This document shows, one piece after another, positions 44,821-56,280 of a stretch of DNA of 64,000 nt. The translations under genes were made by a program, and so were the position numbers. The notes under the pieces are model-generated. The model made no database searches. It saw only the letters and a program-made list of their open reading frames with translations, and was not told where the DNA came from. Every line of letters begins with the position of its first letter. Within the stretch, counting starts at the first letter, position 1. Source of the DNA: Thunnus maccoyii (lineage: Eukaryota; Chordata; Actinopteri; Scombriformes; Scombridae); contig NC_056548.1 of assembly GCF_910596095.1 (NCBI RefSeq), positions 7,217,151 to 7,281,150 on the forward strand, in the 5' to 3' direction.

Positions 44821-46777
44821 ATGTCGCTGCCAAAAATCACACTCCCTCCGGTGAGGCTGCTGAGCTCCGTCCACCAGCAGCTGCTTCTCCCCGCTATCAG
44901 TCCTCTCACTGTGCCCAGAAGAGCCGTGACTCAGGGGGAATACAGACGGCCCGGCCAGCCTAAAGAATACAAGTTTCCATGGCAGAAGATTAACTTTGAC
45001 TTCTCAAAGGGCTTGGAGGGGATAAAGAAGCATTTCACGCTGCTGAAAAATGAGTTTTCTGACCGCTGGGTCGGTCCAGAGGGGAAACCAATTCTTGAGC
45101 ACATGCTGGAGCAGAACCGAGTCATATGGGAGTTCAGAGGTGCAGAGAGCCTGGAGCAGTGGACGGTGTCCTCGGATCGTGAGATAGGAGGCCAAAGTGA
45201 AGTTTACTTGAAGCTTGGCAAAAACAATAATACCTGTTTTCTGTATGGCACTCTGAGCTCTACCCCTCCAAGGGACGGAGAAACACGCTACAGTGGCTAC
45301 TGCACCATGCGCTCAAAGCAACCACTGGTTAGTGTCCTGTTGGGTTTAATTTTCCTAGTTGTTTACTTCTTATCAGGTTGGGAAGTTGATAGTATCTACC
45401 AGCTATATGATGCTGCCATTACCTGTAGATGTAAAGTTTTTCTACTCTATTTATCACAAAATAATCATTTTAATGATGTAGGATTTTTTGAAAATATTGT
45501 GAATGTTTCTGTCTGTTTAGACCGTTGTCTCTTTTTTTTCTGGTCTCTCTTCTGTATATGGTATTGAATTTGTGGTTAACTATAAAGCAAGTACTACATT
45601 AAATTCATCTTACATTGATTTATGAAATAGTAAAGACAATTAAACAGGTAATTGAGACATGTTGATACCCGAGGAAGGTCAGTTTTCTTCTGTAGGATGT
45701 TGCTCAACTCTATCTCCAGCCCCTTTGGCAAGAAACCAAAAATCAGGAACAGACAATAGTGTCTGTGTGCCAGTTGGTTCTGGTATTCACCATCTAAAAT
45801 GTACACTTATTTCCTCTTCCTCTATTTTCCTGATGTTTTGTACCGTAATGAAAACCTGCTAACTCATAGCTCTTCATAACAAGTCTGTTTCCATCCAAAG
45901 TGTGGAGGGTCTTTACTGCTCTCGAGTTGATATTTGTGGCAGGAAAATGAACTAACAAGGTTATTATGATGGCTGCAGCAAAAGTTAACCTCCAAACTTT
46001 TTTCCCCTCTCTGCAGGCTTCGTTTGATAGAAAGAAGCATCATGATTGGTCCAGTTTCAACACCCTGCATATGCGTGTGCGTGGTGATGGCCGCCCGTGG
46101 ATGATCAACGTTGCAGCAGAAACATATTTTTCTCACCAGAAAGACGACATATACAGTTATTTCCTGTATACCAGAGGAGGACCCTACTGGCAAGATGTCA
46201 AGGTATAATGTCTTTAAAAATAAATTTAAGTATTGTTTGGTTGTTATTCTGCTGAACTAATATTCTAGTTTTTCTTTCGCCAGACACGAGTCTAACACTG
46301 CATCGTCACTTTATTTACAGATCCCTTTTTCAAAGTTCTTCATCACACATCGCGGAAGGATACAAGATGATCAGCATTGTCTCTGGCTAGATAAGGTACA
46401 GCAAAGAAAAAGTCACAATGAATTGGCAAAACAATTGAAATTAAAGTTCATGGTTTTCCTGCATGACAAACGTGAATAATCTCGACTGTAAAAAGAAAAA
46501 AAATTGCATTTTGTGGAACATTTGCTGCATATTAGATGTACTTGATTATGAACAGATTGTCTGCCCTCTCAACCATACCAGCAGCATTCTGATGAAAATA
46601 TATATATACACATACTGCATCTGTTTATATCTACAGATTAATACCATTGGATTTACCTTGGGAGACAAAACAGATGGTCCATTCCAGCTGGAGATTGACT
46701 TCATTGGCGTCTGCAAAGACAATGCACACACTGAGGAGTTTGCCTATGAGATGTACAAGAGGAATCCTGAAGTTTGA
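44821..46777 (+). CDS. ndufaf1: NDUFAF1 (CIA30), mitochondrial complex I assembly factor
   Basis: Member of the mitochondrial complex I assembly (MCIA) complex. Four exons, 44821-45327, 46017-46202, 46321-46395 and 46637-46777, encode 302 residues (human 327). The first 37 or so residues carry Lys, Arg, Leu and Pro without Asp or Glu, as expected of a mitochondrial presequence. The CIA30 domain starts near residue 95 with [20 protein letters not shown] and continues to [20 protein letters not shown]. The C-terminus is EMYKRNPEV. An open frame that runs on past 45327 to 45567 is intron read-through. It is divergent from RTF1 and convergent with NUSAP1. Confidence 0.96.
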
Positions 46778-46843
46778 GAGCTGCTGCAATGCTACAGATG
46801 GAACTGCTAATTGAATAAGATTATTATACTGTTGCTGGTAACA

Positions 46844-46849
46844 AATAAA
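46844..46849 (+). promoter_or_regulatory. ndufaf1: NDUFAF1 polyadenylation signal
   Basis: AATAAA 67 bases after the stop codon. The 46870-47400 gap to the NUSAP1 3' end holds no feature I can identify. Confidence 0.7.
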
Positions 46850-47818
46850 TGCACCACCTTCTTGTGGCGGACAACCAATTACACCCTATTTGTCTTGGTA
46901 ATGCTTCCTGTAAGACATTGTCTATCTGGATTCTAGTACATGTTCCAATACCTCACTGACAGGAGGGTGTTACTCATACTTGCAGAACTTAAAGCCCTCA
47001 AGAAGTGTTTTGGTTATGAAAATAAGCAATGTATTAAACTGTAACTGATTAAAGTTTTACACTGTACAGTATTTGGGAAAGGAAGGTACTTACTTCAATC
47101 AAAATGACTAAAATAAACATCAGTAGAGGCTCAGGTCTTGTTGAAGGAGTGTAGCTACGCGTGTAGCAGTGATGAAATGTGACATTTCAATTACAGAACA
47201 ATAACTGACGAGGCCGTCTTGCTGCCCCCCCACTGCAAAATCAAATTTTTAAGTCCTGTGTCTGTGTTCCTTCAATTGATAATCTAAAGCTTCATTAACT
47301 GTAAAACTATTTTCAGTGTAAATTCTGACATTTTTGTGGAACAAATTTCATTATTATAAGTCATGATTAACAAATACAAACAGATTAACATCACTACACA
47401 TTAGAAAACAGCAACAGCTATTTTAATTTATAAAAAAAGCAGAGAATACAGACATGGAAGTCTTTTGCATCAATGTTTTTTTATATGTCTTCCCCCGAAA
47501 AAGTAAAAACAGCACATCAACTTTTTAAGAACAAAATTACAAATTCCCAATGCAGCAAAACAGGACATCGATTCTCTACACATCAAAGTACACGAATGCA
47601 TCATTCAGAGCTAAAAAAATGTTTTAACGAATGCACAAGTAAAATCTAAAAACAACATGCACAGTAGGCTGGATAGAGGCAATAAAAGTGAGCTTGTACA
47701 CTTTCCTAACCGGAGAGAAAAAAAGAAATTGCAGAAATGAATGTGTCAACTGCAGACAATAAAATATTTACAGTGGAACAACAAGCTGTACAGACGTCTA
47801 CAAACAAGCGCAATATTT

Positions 47819-50800
47819 CTACATCATGACGAGGCCTCTTCTTGCACCAAGCATATTCGCTTTCTTCTGCTTCCGGTCCTCAGTGTGATTTGCTCTTCTT
47901 TCCTCCCTTAAAATACAGAAATATCCATAAGAGACTAATGTTGTAACAGTTAATTTTTTATGACAGATGAATCAGTATCAATGCATCTTTTTAATTTCGG
48001 ACATACCTTGTCTGGACTTTGTGCTGTTTGTAATTTTTCTGATGCGAGTCTGAGATCAGCGACTTGTTTCCTGCTGCGTTTTCTTTGACCTCTCCAAACG
48101 GCTTCAGTTTACCTAACAAAGAGGGGAGGAAAAACATCAGGTTATTTAATGTACTGATGCTGCAGTATACCTCAGTGAATCATGGAAACTGAAATATGTT
48201 TTGTACCTGTATGAGGCTTGTAGGTCAGGGGACGAGACAGACTCGCCTTCAGATCAAAGTTAGACTTCTTTTGGGTTCCAGGGGTTGTTATAGTGCTTGT
48301 GTTGCCAGTGAAAACGAAAGGCCCTTTGGAATAAAAATAAATCAATCAATCACCTCAGTCTATCCATACCTGTAGGCAAGTTCAAATGTCACAAGTGAAG
48401 TTAAAAAAAGTACTTGGAGTCTTTGTAGCAGAGAAAGTCTTGACATCGTTGGGCTTTCCTCCATCTCCGGTCTGTTTTTGTGGGGTACTCGAGGTCACAC
48501 TGAGTGACATGCGTGCCGGCGTTTTCACCAAGGACTTCTTATGCTCATTGTCTTGAGTGGCTTCAGAGAACCTGCACCCAAACACAATGAGTTGCTGTAG
48601 CATCATACAGTATTAAAGACTACTCATATAATGTATTTAATTTTTAACATCTAAGAGATTACACCAAGAAAGCCATGGATGAGCGAAGGTCAAGCAGGAA
48701 GCAATTTGTCCATGAACAACAAGGGGCTGAAAGATCCAACACTTTACAGCAGTGTCTCATTACTTGCTAACTTTCCAAGTTCCATGTAAAACGAACAGCT
48801 GAAATATGACAGTATTTGGCTGCTGAAATTCATGTCTATCCCAGCAGGAAGAAAGAGTGACTCACCGAACATTGATCCTGCGAGTGGAAAGGACAGACGG
48901 TCTGAATGGAGCATCTTTCTTCCCAGCCGGTTTATTTGGGGGAGCTTTACTTGCTGAGTGCAAAGTGACTCTGTGTTTGTCCTCAGCTGGTCTCTTATTC
49001 ACCGTGACAGGGCTGAACATGGAAGCACGACTCGCATTTGCCTTCTGTAGAATATATACATACAAGTTATCACCTTCACTGCACTAAGTAATCAATATAC
49101 TGTATAATTATGGAGGTTCAACATGTGAGACTCACTGCTTGAGTTTTGCCATCAACTTGCTGCAGTTTCATTTTGTCTGACGGCATCTACAAAATAAAAT
49201 GAAATATAAATAAATACAATCATTTGAAATTTTATGAATTCATTCAGCCAACCAGGACTGTCTACAAGCTGTTGAGTACCTTTAGTTCTTTAGCTGAATT
49301 TCTGTAAGTCTCCATCTGCTTGGTCTTCCGATGGACATATGAGTCAATGGACTCCATCTTGTTAAAATGTGCCTCGTGGAGTTTTTTGAAGTCTGCAAGT
49401 GACATAATTTACAAAACTTATTTTAAGAGTTTGTGGAAAGTTCTCCAATATATTTTTTGGTCCAAAAGTGATGGAAAAAGAGGAACAGGAAAAAGGAAAA
49501 TAAAAACTTACTAGGAGTGACTGGCTTCAACAAAGCCTTCTTCTTCTTCTGGAGCCGTTCATAGCGGGGGATTTTACCAGCTTTGGCAACTTTTGGTGCA
49601 TTTCCTGGACAGACATTTAATATATATGTAAAATAAAAAGGAATAATATTTGATGATCAGTGATCTTTTAAGAAAGACATCAGAAATCGACAATTACAAG
49701 CTGTCAAACTGACCTGTATCACAATGCACAGGTGCTTCATCTTTGTTACCAGGCTGCTCCTCACTGCTGGAGGCTGGTGGCTCTGTAGGAAGCTCGGAGT
49801 CCATTTTTTCAGAGTCCCTGGCAGGGGACACTCGTCTCTTTTTAGCACCCCTGGCACCGCAGGTTGGACTAGATGCAGTGACTTCAGCCTCACCCTAAAA
49901 GAAACAACAGTGGTTTAAGGGATGAATCCTGCTGAATACAAGGAATTGTACCCACAACAGAATATGCCAGTGCATACCAACTTTGTTTATTTTTAATCAG
50001 TGAAGACTAGAGGATACTTGTATAGAAACATGTGCATACAAACTTGGATTTTGTTTAATATAGAGGTGCTTATTCGATTCAGTGTAGTTGCAGCTGTTAG
50101 TGTCATGTATTGGTTTTAAGTATGTTATAATGTGCTATACCTCTTCTGCACTAGGTGGTAACTCATCACATTCAGTCACTGTTGCAGTATCAGAGATCTT
50201 TCTCTTGGTCCTATTTCCTTTCCCTCGACGTGTGTTCACAAACACAGAGGTGCTGGAATCATCCGTCTTGCAAGTTGCATCTTCACCTCCCTGAGCACTG
50301 TCTTGTGCCACATTTTCATCTTCTTGCACAACATCAGCATCCTTCTCATTTCCCTGGAAAACACCACAGCAATACATGCACACATCATATATAGACAAAA
50401 CAGCCATGGTTTAAAACTGATTGTGTGGTGAAACAGCATCATTGACCAAGAGTTAATTAGCTTACCTGCTCTCCCCCCTCCATCTTTTCTTGTTCATAAT
50501 GCTGCTTGATTGCTTTCAGGAGTTTATCAGCCTGTTTAGGACAAATAATGTTAGCTAGTTTGTTAAAAAAAAGGTTCACAATCTTTCAAGTCTATCTTAA
50601 AACAACAGTCAGATGCCCATATAAAAACTGAAAGAGGTTTTCCTCGTTGTTATCATTCCACCTGTTGCTATTAAAGGATTCTCTTCAAATGTGCTTTCAA
50701 TGTAAGTGATGGGGGACAAGTGTGTCCACACAGTCATTTTGTGCAAAAATGCATTTAAAAGTTTACCTAAAGGTTGTATGAGGCTTCTTTTTAGCAATAA

Positions 50801-51400
50801 ATTCAATCTTTGTGTTTTCCTCGGACAGTGTTTCCCTGTTAAGCTGTGGTGGAAGTATAATAACAAAAAGAGGGAATTGGCACTAAAAAAAGAGACTAAT
50901 ATTGAAAGATATCTACTTGATTTTACTAATTTGGACGGCTGAAGCTTCATATTAGTTTCAGATAAACCTTTAAATATATTTTGTACAGAAGGAGGACTAT
51001 GGATTTTGGTCACTTAACGTTACATTTAACGTTAGTTAAAGTGCATTATGAAGGGATCCTCTAATGACCAGTATGAACAGGAGGAATGATTGACGTTACA
51101 GCAGGAAAAACATATTTCAGTGTTAATTCCCGCTGTTGTTTTAACACAGATTTGAAAAATTGTGAACCCGTCTTTTAAGTGTATTGTATGATATTGGTTA
51201 CACGCATTAACGTTAGCCAACTACCACTTACCGTTAGCGTTACCATACACAGTTGAACAAGCCTTGCCGTGCTACCATAAATAACAACAATTGCTGGGTA
51301 AATTCAAACAATGTAGTTTAATTACCTTCATATTGGCTTTAAGTCCGAGATCCTTGGCGAGGCTTCGTAATTCTGCATATTTCATGGAATCCAAATCCAT
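47819..51400 (-). CDS. nusap1: NUSAP1, nucleolar and spindle-associated protein
   Basis: Microtubule-bundling protein that acts around chromosomes in mitosis. Twelve exons give 479 residues (human about 441): 51326-51400, 50466-50531, 50141-50353, 49714-49894, 49512-49604, 49280-49392, 49136-49186, 48866-49044, 48414-48571, 48207-48323, 48007-48112, 47819-47906. An N-terminal SAP-like segment ([20 protein letters not shown]) is followed by acidic linkers. [20 protein letters not shown] matches the conserved family core. [16 protein letters not shown] and [20 protein letters not shown] follow. A KEN box at about residues 425-427 fits the known APC/C-Cdh1 control of this family. The basic C-terminus ends GARRGLVMM. 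It shares a promoter with OIP5. Confidence 0.96.
50562..51178 (-). mobile_element. MITE with long inverted termini in NUSAP1 intron 1
   Basis: Left end AAGGTTCACAATCTTTCAAG with AAACAACAGTCAG; right end GAAAAATTGTGAACCC preceded by GCTGTTGTTTTAA, an inverted pair. 617 bp. Relatives lie at 60181-60644 and 32941-33041. Confidence 0.75.
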
Positions 51401-51915
51401 GTTGATGCGATAGTTTATTCCGTTTGTTGACAAGAAGCATACACGTTTTACTCCTCAGACACGGTGGGCTGTGGCGGCTCCTGACGGTTATAACTGCTCC
51501 GATTCAAACAGCAGCGGGAGCCGTATGATTGGCTCCTGAGTGTGAGCGTAAGTGCGCCGCAGCCAATCAGAGAGAGGATGCATTTTTAACAGTCAACATA
51601 AAACAGTATGAGTCATACGTTGGTTAAACGTATCGCTGTCAACGTCTCGCGTGAATTTAACTTAGCCATAAATATTCAAAATGCGATAATTTTAGGGCAT
51701 AATTTTACTTATAATTCACATATTGTCATCATGTTAATTCCTCACAGATAATGTTGCAGTATATCTGCATTTCTAATGTTTTTCCAGACGGTGGCAGTGT
51801 TAAATCAAGCAAACCTTACAGCGCGCCGAGGTACAACAGAAAGAAGACAGATCCTGTTTTGTGAGCCTGAGTTCAAATTCACAAGCGGGACTGCTAGCCA
51901 GGCTCTGTAACTAAT
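51401..51915. promoter_or_regulatory. Bidirectional NUSAP1-OIP5 promoter with CCAAT boxes and CHR-like element
   Basis: The two start codons are 515 bp apart in divergent orientation. Within 51490-51570 lie TAACTG (MYB-like, about 51490), TTCAAA at 51503-51508 (TTTGAA on the NUSAP1 strand, a CHR core), ATTGG at 51528-51532 and CCAAT at 51563-51567. The two CCAAT boxes are 35 bp apart. CHR plus spaced NF-Y CCAAT boxes is the known layout of G2/M genes controlled by DREAM/MuvB. Confidence 0.7.
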
Positions 51916-54900
51916 ATGGAGTTTAATGATAGTCTGTTATCACAACGTAGCACCGATATAAAGCTGGCTACAGAGGTTGAACACAGACAGTGGCTGACTC
52001 TCCACTGCGAGCAATGCAAAACAGTTCTGGGAGACTCCCTCGGTGTTTGTGGGGAAGTCAGATGTATGGACTCGATCATGTGTATCAGTAAGTTCACGTC
52101 ATCTCTCATTCATAATTGTTGACACAGTATAAGTAAAGAAAATAGTGCGTTAGTTGTTCAAATGTTGAAGATATGAGCATAAATCAGCTCATGTTGGTAA
52201 ATGTACCTGTTGTGTACTTCTGTAGTGTACAGTAGTGTAGTAGTGGGGGAGTTGTGTTTATGGTGGCCCTGAGGTGCAAAACACAACATTAGGGCTGCAG
52301 CTAACGATTATTGGTCGATTGGTTGACTAATCGTTGCAGCTCTGCACAATATTTCATTAAACTAATTAAAAAATACTATTAATAGAGAAAAGTGACATTT
52401 CAGAGAACATTTGAAATGTTGTAACATAATTTGGCAAGAAACTCTTAACTCATGGTCCACCGATTAGATGATTACCAGAGCTTTCAACAAGAGCTTTCAG
52501 TCTTCCTCAGTGGATAGAGTTTGTTCAGTTATCATGAAGATAAATTAGTAGACCCAGTTGTCTACATGCTATATGTCTCCATGACAACTGAGCAAATTTC
52601 TCCACTTGACTTAATATATGTTTTTTGGTCGAGCTACTGTCTCCTGGGTCAAAAATGAACTGTGTTTCACATTTAACATACATTTTGTTTTTGATAACAG
52701 TGGTATTTTTTGTTAATATTTTTATAATTGCTTCTTTTTTATGTGAACTATATCTAGGGCTGGGCAAAATATCAATATTATATTGAGATAGATTTTGGAT
52801 ATCGTAATATCGTGATATGGCATAACTGTTGTCTTTTACTGGTTTTAAAGGCTGCATTACAGTAAAGTGATGCAGCCTAAAATGATGTAATTTTCTGAAC
52901 TCACCAGACTGTTCTAGCTGTTCTATTATTTGCCTTTACCCACTTAGTCATTATATCAACATTACTGATGATTATTTATTAAAAATCTCATTGTTTAAAT
53001 ATTTAGTAAAAGCACCAATAGTCATCCCTACAATATTGTCGCAATATTGATATTGGTATTTGGTCAAAAATATTGTGATATTTGATTTTATCCATGTCAT
53101 CTAGCCTGAACCCTGTTACATTTTGCTAATTTGTTTTGTGGCATGTTCATTAAACTATATTTAGCAGGGCTACTAAACCCTCCCTCCACTGGTGATAATC
53201 ACAAGCTCAGTCAAAATATGATATTAATCAACACCTTGTTCATGATTTTCCAAGCCACTCTTTTACAATAATACACCCCATTAACTGCCTCTGAGGGAAG
53301 CACGCTGCTTAAATTACAAAATACTAAATATTTTTAAATAGAAATTTGTCATAGATTTCATAAAAGACAGAAATATTTGGTGCCATTGGTGGTGTTGTAT
53401 CCGTGACATAGTACAAGCGAACATACCATACTATACTGCTCATATTGCAGGTAAGATTTATCCCAGCTATACAGTACCTGAAATGCAGACATTTGAAATT
53501 GCTGCTTATCTTTTTTCAGGAGTAACTGATGATGTGGTCCTCAGTGATGAAATGGAATCAGGACATAAAGGGGAAATGGCTAACTGGTGAGTGAACGCAG
53601 TGATTCTGGATAAAATATGTTCTAGTAGAGGAAAATACTTGTGCATTTGCCTTCAACCCTCAGGTGACACCCACATGTATAAGATGCATACAATAAACTG
53701 CATATCACATATAAATGGCCCTAATATAACATTATGCAATATCAAAGTTAGGTTTAAAATATCAAAATGATGATCTAAAGGGCAACAGGGCAATAATGGG
53801 TTGAGGACAAACTGGATTTTTTTGAATGGGCCCTTGAACAAGGCGGCACACAGATTACAGCTTTAGGGAACAGGTACCAGACGTGCTTTCATATGTTACA
53901 TGTAAAATCTTCCTCCACCACCTGCTAGCAAGCACTCCCACAGGTGATATACTGAGATTAATAAAAAATACTCTTCTTAGTCAACCTTTTGTTTTGCAGT
54001 CATGATCAGGATATGTGCCAGCGTTGTATTTTCTGTCACTGCTCTTGTTTACTTTCAGCATCTACAGCTCTCTAAAATGTCGCGGCTGCCGCTGTGCTGT
54101 GGGGAAAGTCATTCACTCTGCGCCTTCACGTTTGGCCATGATTCGCTCCATCTATCTCCTCCACAAAGCAAACATCAGTTGGTAAGCCCTGCCACTTCTG
54201 CTGAGCACACAAGCATGTTGACTTCATGTGTGCAGGTGTACTGCTGTCTGGAGAGGCTAAAATAAACAAGCGCTGAATGAGTTCAGTGCTTGAATAGCCT
54301 TTTTTTTTAAAAACACAGCAAAGTTCACATAATATTTAGAGGTTGTGCATCTGAGAAATATGCTGTTGTAGAGTTATTTCATTATAAATAAATAAAAATA
54401 ACAACATGCATTTCCTTTCCCTGTTATCCTGTGCAGTTACATCCTCGACAGCTACACAATGGTGAAAGCATCCACACTCACATTTGACCTGAAGCCTCTC
54501 AGGGAAAACATTTATGAGGTGAGAGAGCAAAATGTGATTAACTTGATTTGTGTGTATAATGATTATATTGTGTTTATTATGATTAAGACCTGTATGTACA
54601 ACTGCAGTGCTTCATTTCATTCTTATAGTCATTATATGAGTACTGTTGTGAAATATGACTTATGATTACTGAATGATGATGTGGCCATTTTTATACAAGT
54701 AATTAAGTAATTGTAGATGTTAAGTCTGGTCATTGGTCTGAAGATGGCACCAGCTGCTTTTTAATTTATACTTCTAGATGTTTCCTGACGTGTTCAACAT
54801 TTCAACAGTGACAAACCAGCACTGTGTGAAGAAAATCCAGGCAGGAGTGACAGATACTATTAGCAAAAAAAAAAAAAGCCTTTTACTGAAAACACAAATC

Positions 54901-55015
54901 TCTTCTTTCCCTCCTGCTGCAGATGAGACGACAGTTTGAAGCACAGTTCGATCAGATGACACTCATTAAAAGCAGACTGGCTGACAGGAGTGTTGCAAGT
55001 GAATCAGACAAGTAG
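51916..55015 (+). CDS. oip5: OIP5 (Mis18-beta), centromere licensing factor
   Basis: Subunit of the Mis18 complex, which licenses CENP-A loading at centromeres. Five exons, 51916-52087, 53520-53586, 54059-54181, 54437-54518 and 54923-55015, encode 178 residues. The Yippee-like Mis18 domain shows two zinc-binding CxxC pairs: Cys31/Cys34 (LHCEQCKTVLGDS) and Cys87/Cys90 (SLKCRGCRCAVGKVI). SYTMVKASTLTFDLKPLREN follows, then a short C-terminal helix. In exon 3 the acceptor at 54058 was preferred over one at 54000 because it restores CIYSSLKCRGC in frame. It is shorter than the human protein (229 residues), mainly at the N-terminus. Confidence 0.95.
52291..52345 (+). mobile_element. Minimal GGCTGCAACTAA-family remnant: two termini only
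   Basis: TAGGGCTGCAGCTAACGATT is joined almost directly to ACTAATCGTTGCAGCTCTG. The element's interior is missing, leaving about 55 bp. Confidence 0.75.
52753..53106 (+). mobile_element. MITE with GGGCTGGGCAA terminus
   Basis: Begins AGGGCTGGGCAAAATATCAA and ends with AATATTGTGATATTTGATTT and a degraded terminus near CATCTAGCC. The interior matches, from memory, a very common fish element (GGCTGCATTACAGTAAAGTG). It fills part of OIP5 intron 1. Confidence 0.7.
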
Positions 55016-55126
55016 TGTGCACACGCAGTGTATACCGTCCAGGGATTAGGGACAGTTTTCTTCTATCGGCTCCCTCTTATAGGCTTATTTGTGTTTTCTA
55101 TTGTTTTTTCTGTGTTTTGTGTTTTC

Positions 55127-55132
55127 ATTAAA
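55127..55132 (+). promoter_or_regulatory. oip5: OIP5 polyadenylation signal
   Basis: ATTAAA 112 bases after the OIP5 stop, preceded by T-rich sequence. Confidence 0.55.
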
Positions 55133-55389
55133 CGGTTTTTGGTGATGCAAGCATTGCTGTCTCAGTCTCACTTATTTTGTTTTGATCAGTAAAAATCTCA
55201 TTCCTCTTGAGTTTGTGGACTGGTTTTGAAATATTGTGGCAGGTGTTTAAATTAAAGAACAGCAGACTAATAATACTCTAGAATTTGGTCTTAGAGTAGA
55301 ACATTGACTTCATCTAGTGGTCAAAACCTCCATTTGTTTGACATTTTAGTTAACAAGAAGATATTTCTCAAACTAATGAGCTGAAGATT

Positions 55390-55968
55390 GAAATGAGAAG
55401 ACGGATCCACTTTCATGTCTGTGTCTTAAGTATGGAACTAAAGTAGGGGGCAGTTAGTTAGCCTAGCTTAGCATAAAGACTGGGAATAGGGGAAACAGCT
55501 AGCCTGACTCTGTCTTAAGTTCAAAAATATACCTATCAGCTCCTCTAAAGCTCACAAATTAACACGTATCTTGCTTTTTTAGCCCATACACAAATAGAAA
55601 TGTAAAAACAACAGTTTGTGGTTTTAGAGGAAGTTACATGTTGTAACTATTTATTGATTTGAGAGCATGTCAAAGCCTCTGTGCAAAGCATCTCCAGCTA
55701 CAGCACTAGTGCCTCGCAACCCTGGGTTACAAACCACAATTTTTAGTTTTTACATTCCTGTTTATGTAGAGATTAAAACAACCCAGATATGATGTATTAA
55801 TTGGAGCTGCTGCTGGGAATTTTTTTTTTTTTACTTAGGTAAGAACCAGGCCAGCTGTTTCTCCAGTCTTTTTGCTACGCTAGGCTAATTGCCTCCTGGC
55901 TTCAGCTCTACTTAGCTTGCACACACATGAAAGTGATATTGATATTCTCATGTTTGCTAACTCTGAAT
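55390..55968. mobile_element. Foldback element between OIP5 and Cyrano
   Basis: The left arm contains CCTAGCTTAGCATAAAGACT and AAACAGCTAGCCTGACTCTG; the right arm is the inverse (GCCAGCTGTTTCTCCAGTCT, TGCTACGCTAGGCTAATTG). Arms are about 150-200 bp. A half copy is at 2540-2770. Confidence 0.75.
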
Positions 55969-56274
55969 AAATAAATATTAATTGCAGATGTTCCTCTGGT
56001 GCAACCTTCTGAGCACACTTTACATTTTGTGCATCATTAGTGGTGACGATCTAAGAATGCCAATGTCGTCTCTCCATTTTCCATTTAATAATTTTGTTTT
56101 CTGACATGCAACGAGCATTACGGCCTCACACAGCTGCTAGTGAGATCTTAGATTTATGCATTTCTTACCACAAATATGATGATTTACAACATGTAGTTCT
56201 CTAACAGCATTTAAACTGGAAGCAAACATCAACACCCAGCCATCCAATTGGCACCATGCTGCATTTTATTGCTG

Positions 56275-56280
56275 AATTTC
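56275..56280 (-). promoter_or_regulatory. oip5-as1: Cyrano polyadenylation signal
   Basis: TTTATT on the plus strand gives AATAAA in the transcript. It sits between the foldback element and the start of unique sequence, about 1.2 kb from the OIP5 stop codon. Confidence 0.6.

Noticed and set aside
45328-45567. C-terminal extension of NDUFAF1 in the first open frame
   Set aside because: It is intron: a donor at 45328 and in-phase exons 46017, 46321 and 46637 complete the known CIA30 domain.
47101-47400. Possible small gene between NDUFAF1 and NUSAP1
   Set aside because: No open frame of note and no repeat structure; treated as 3' flank.
54001-54058. Earlier acceptor for OIP5 exon 3
   Set aside because: Open from 54001 in a usable phase but inserts residues not expected in the Mis18 domain; the TTTCAG at 54058 gives the conserved sequence directly.
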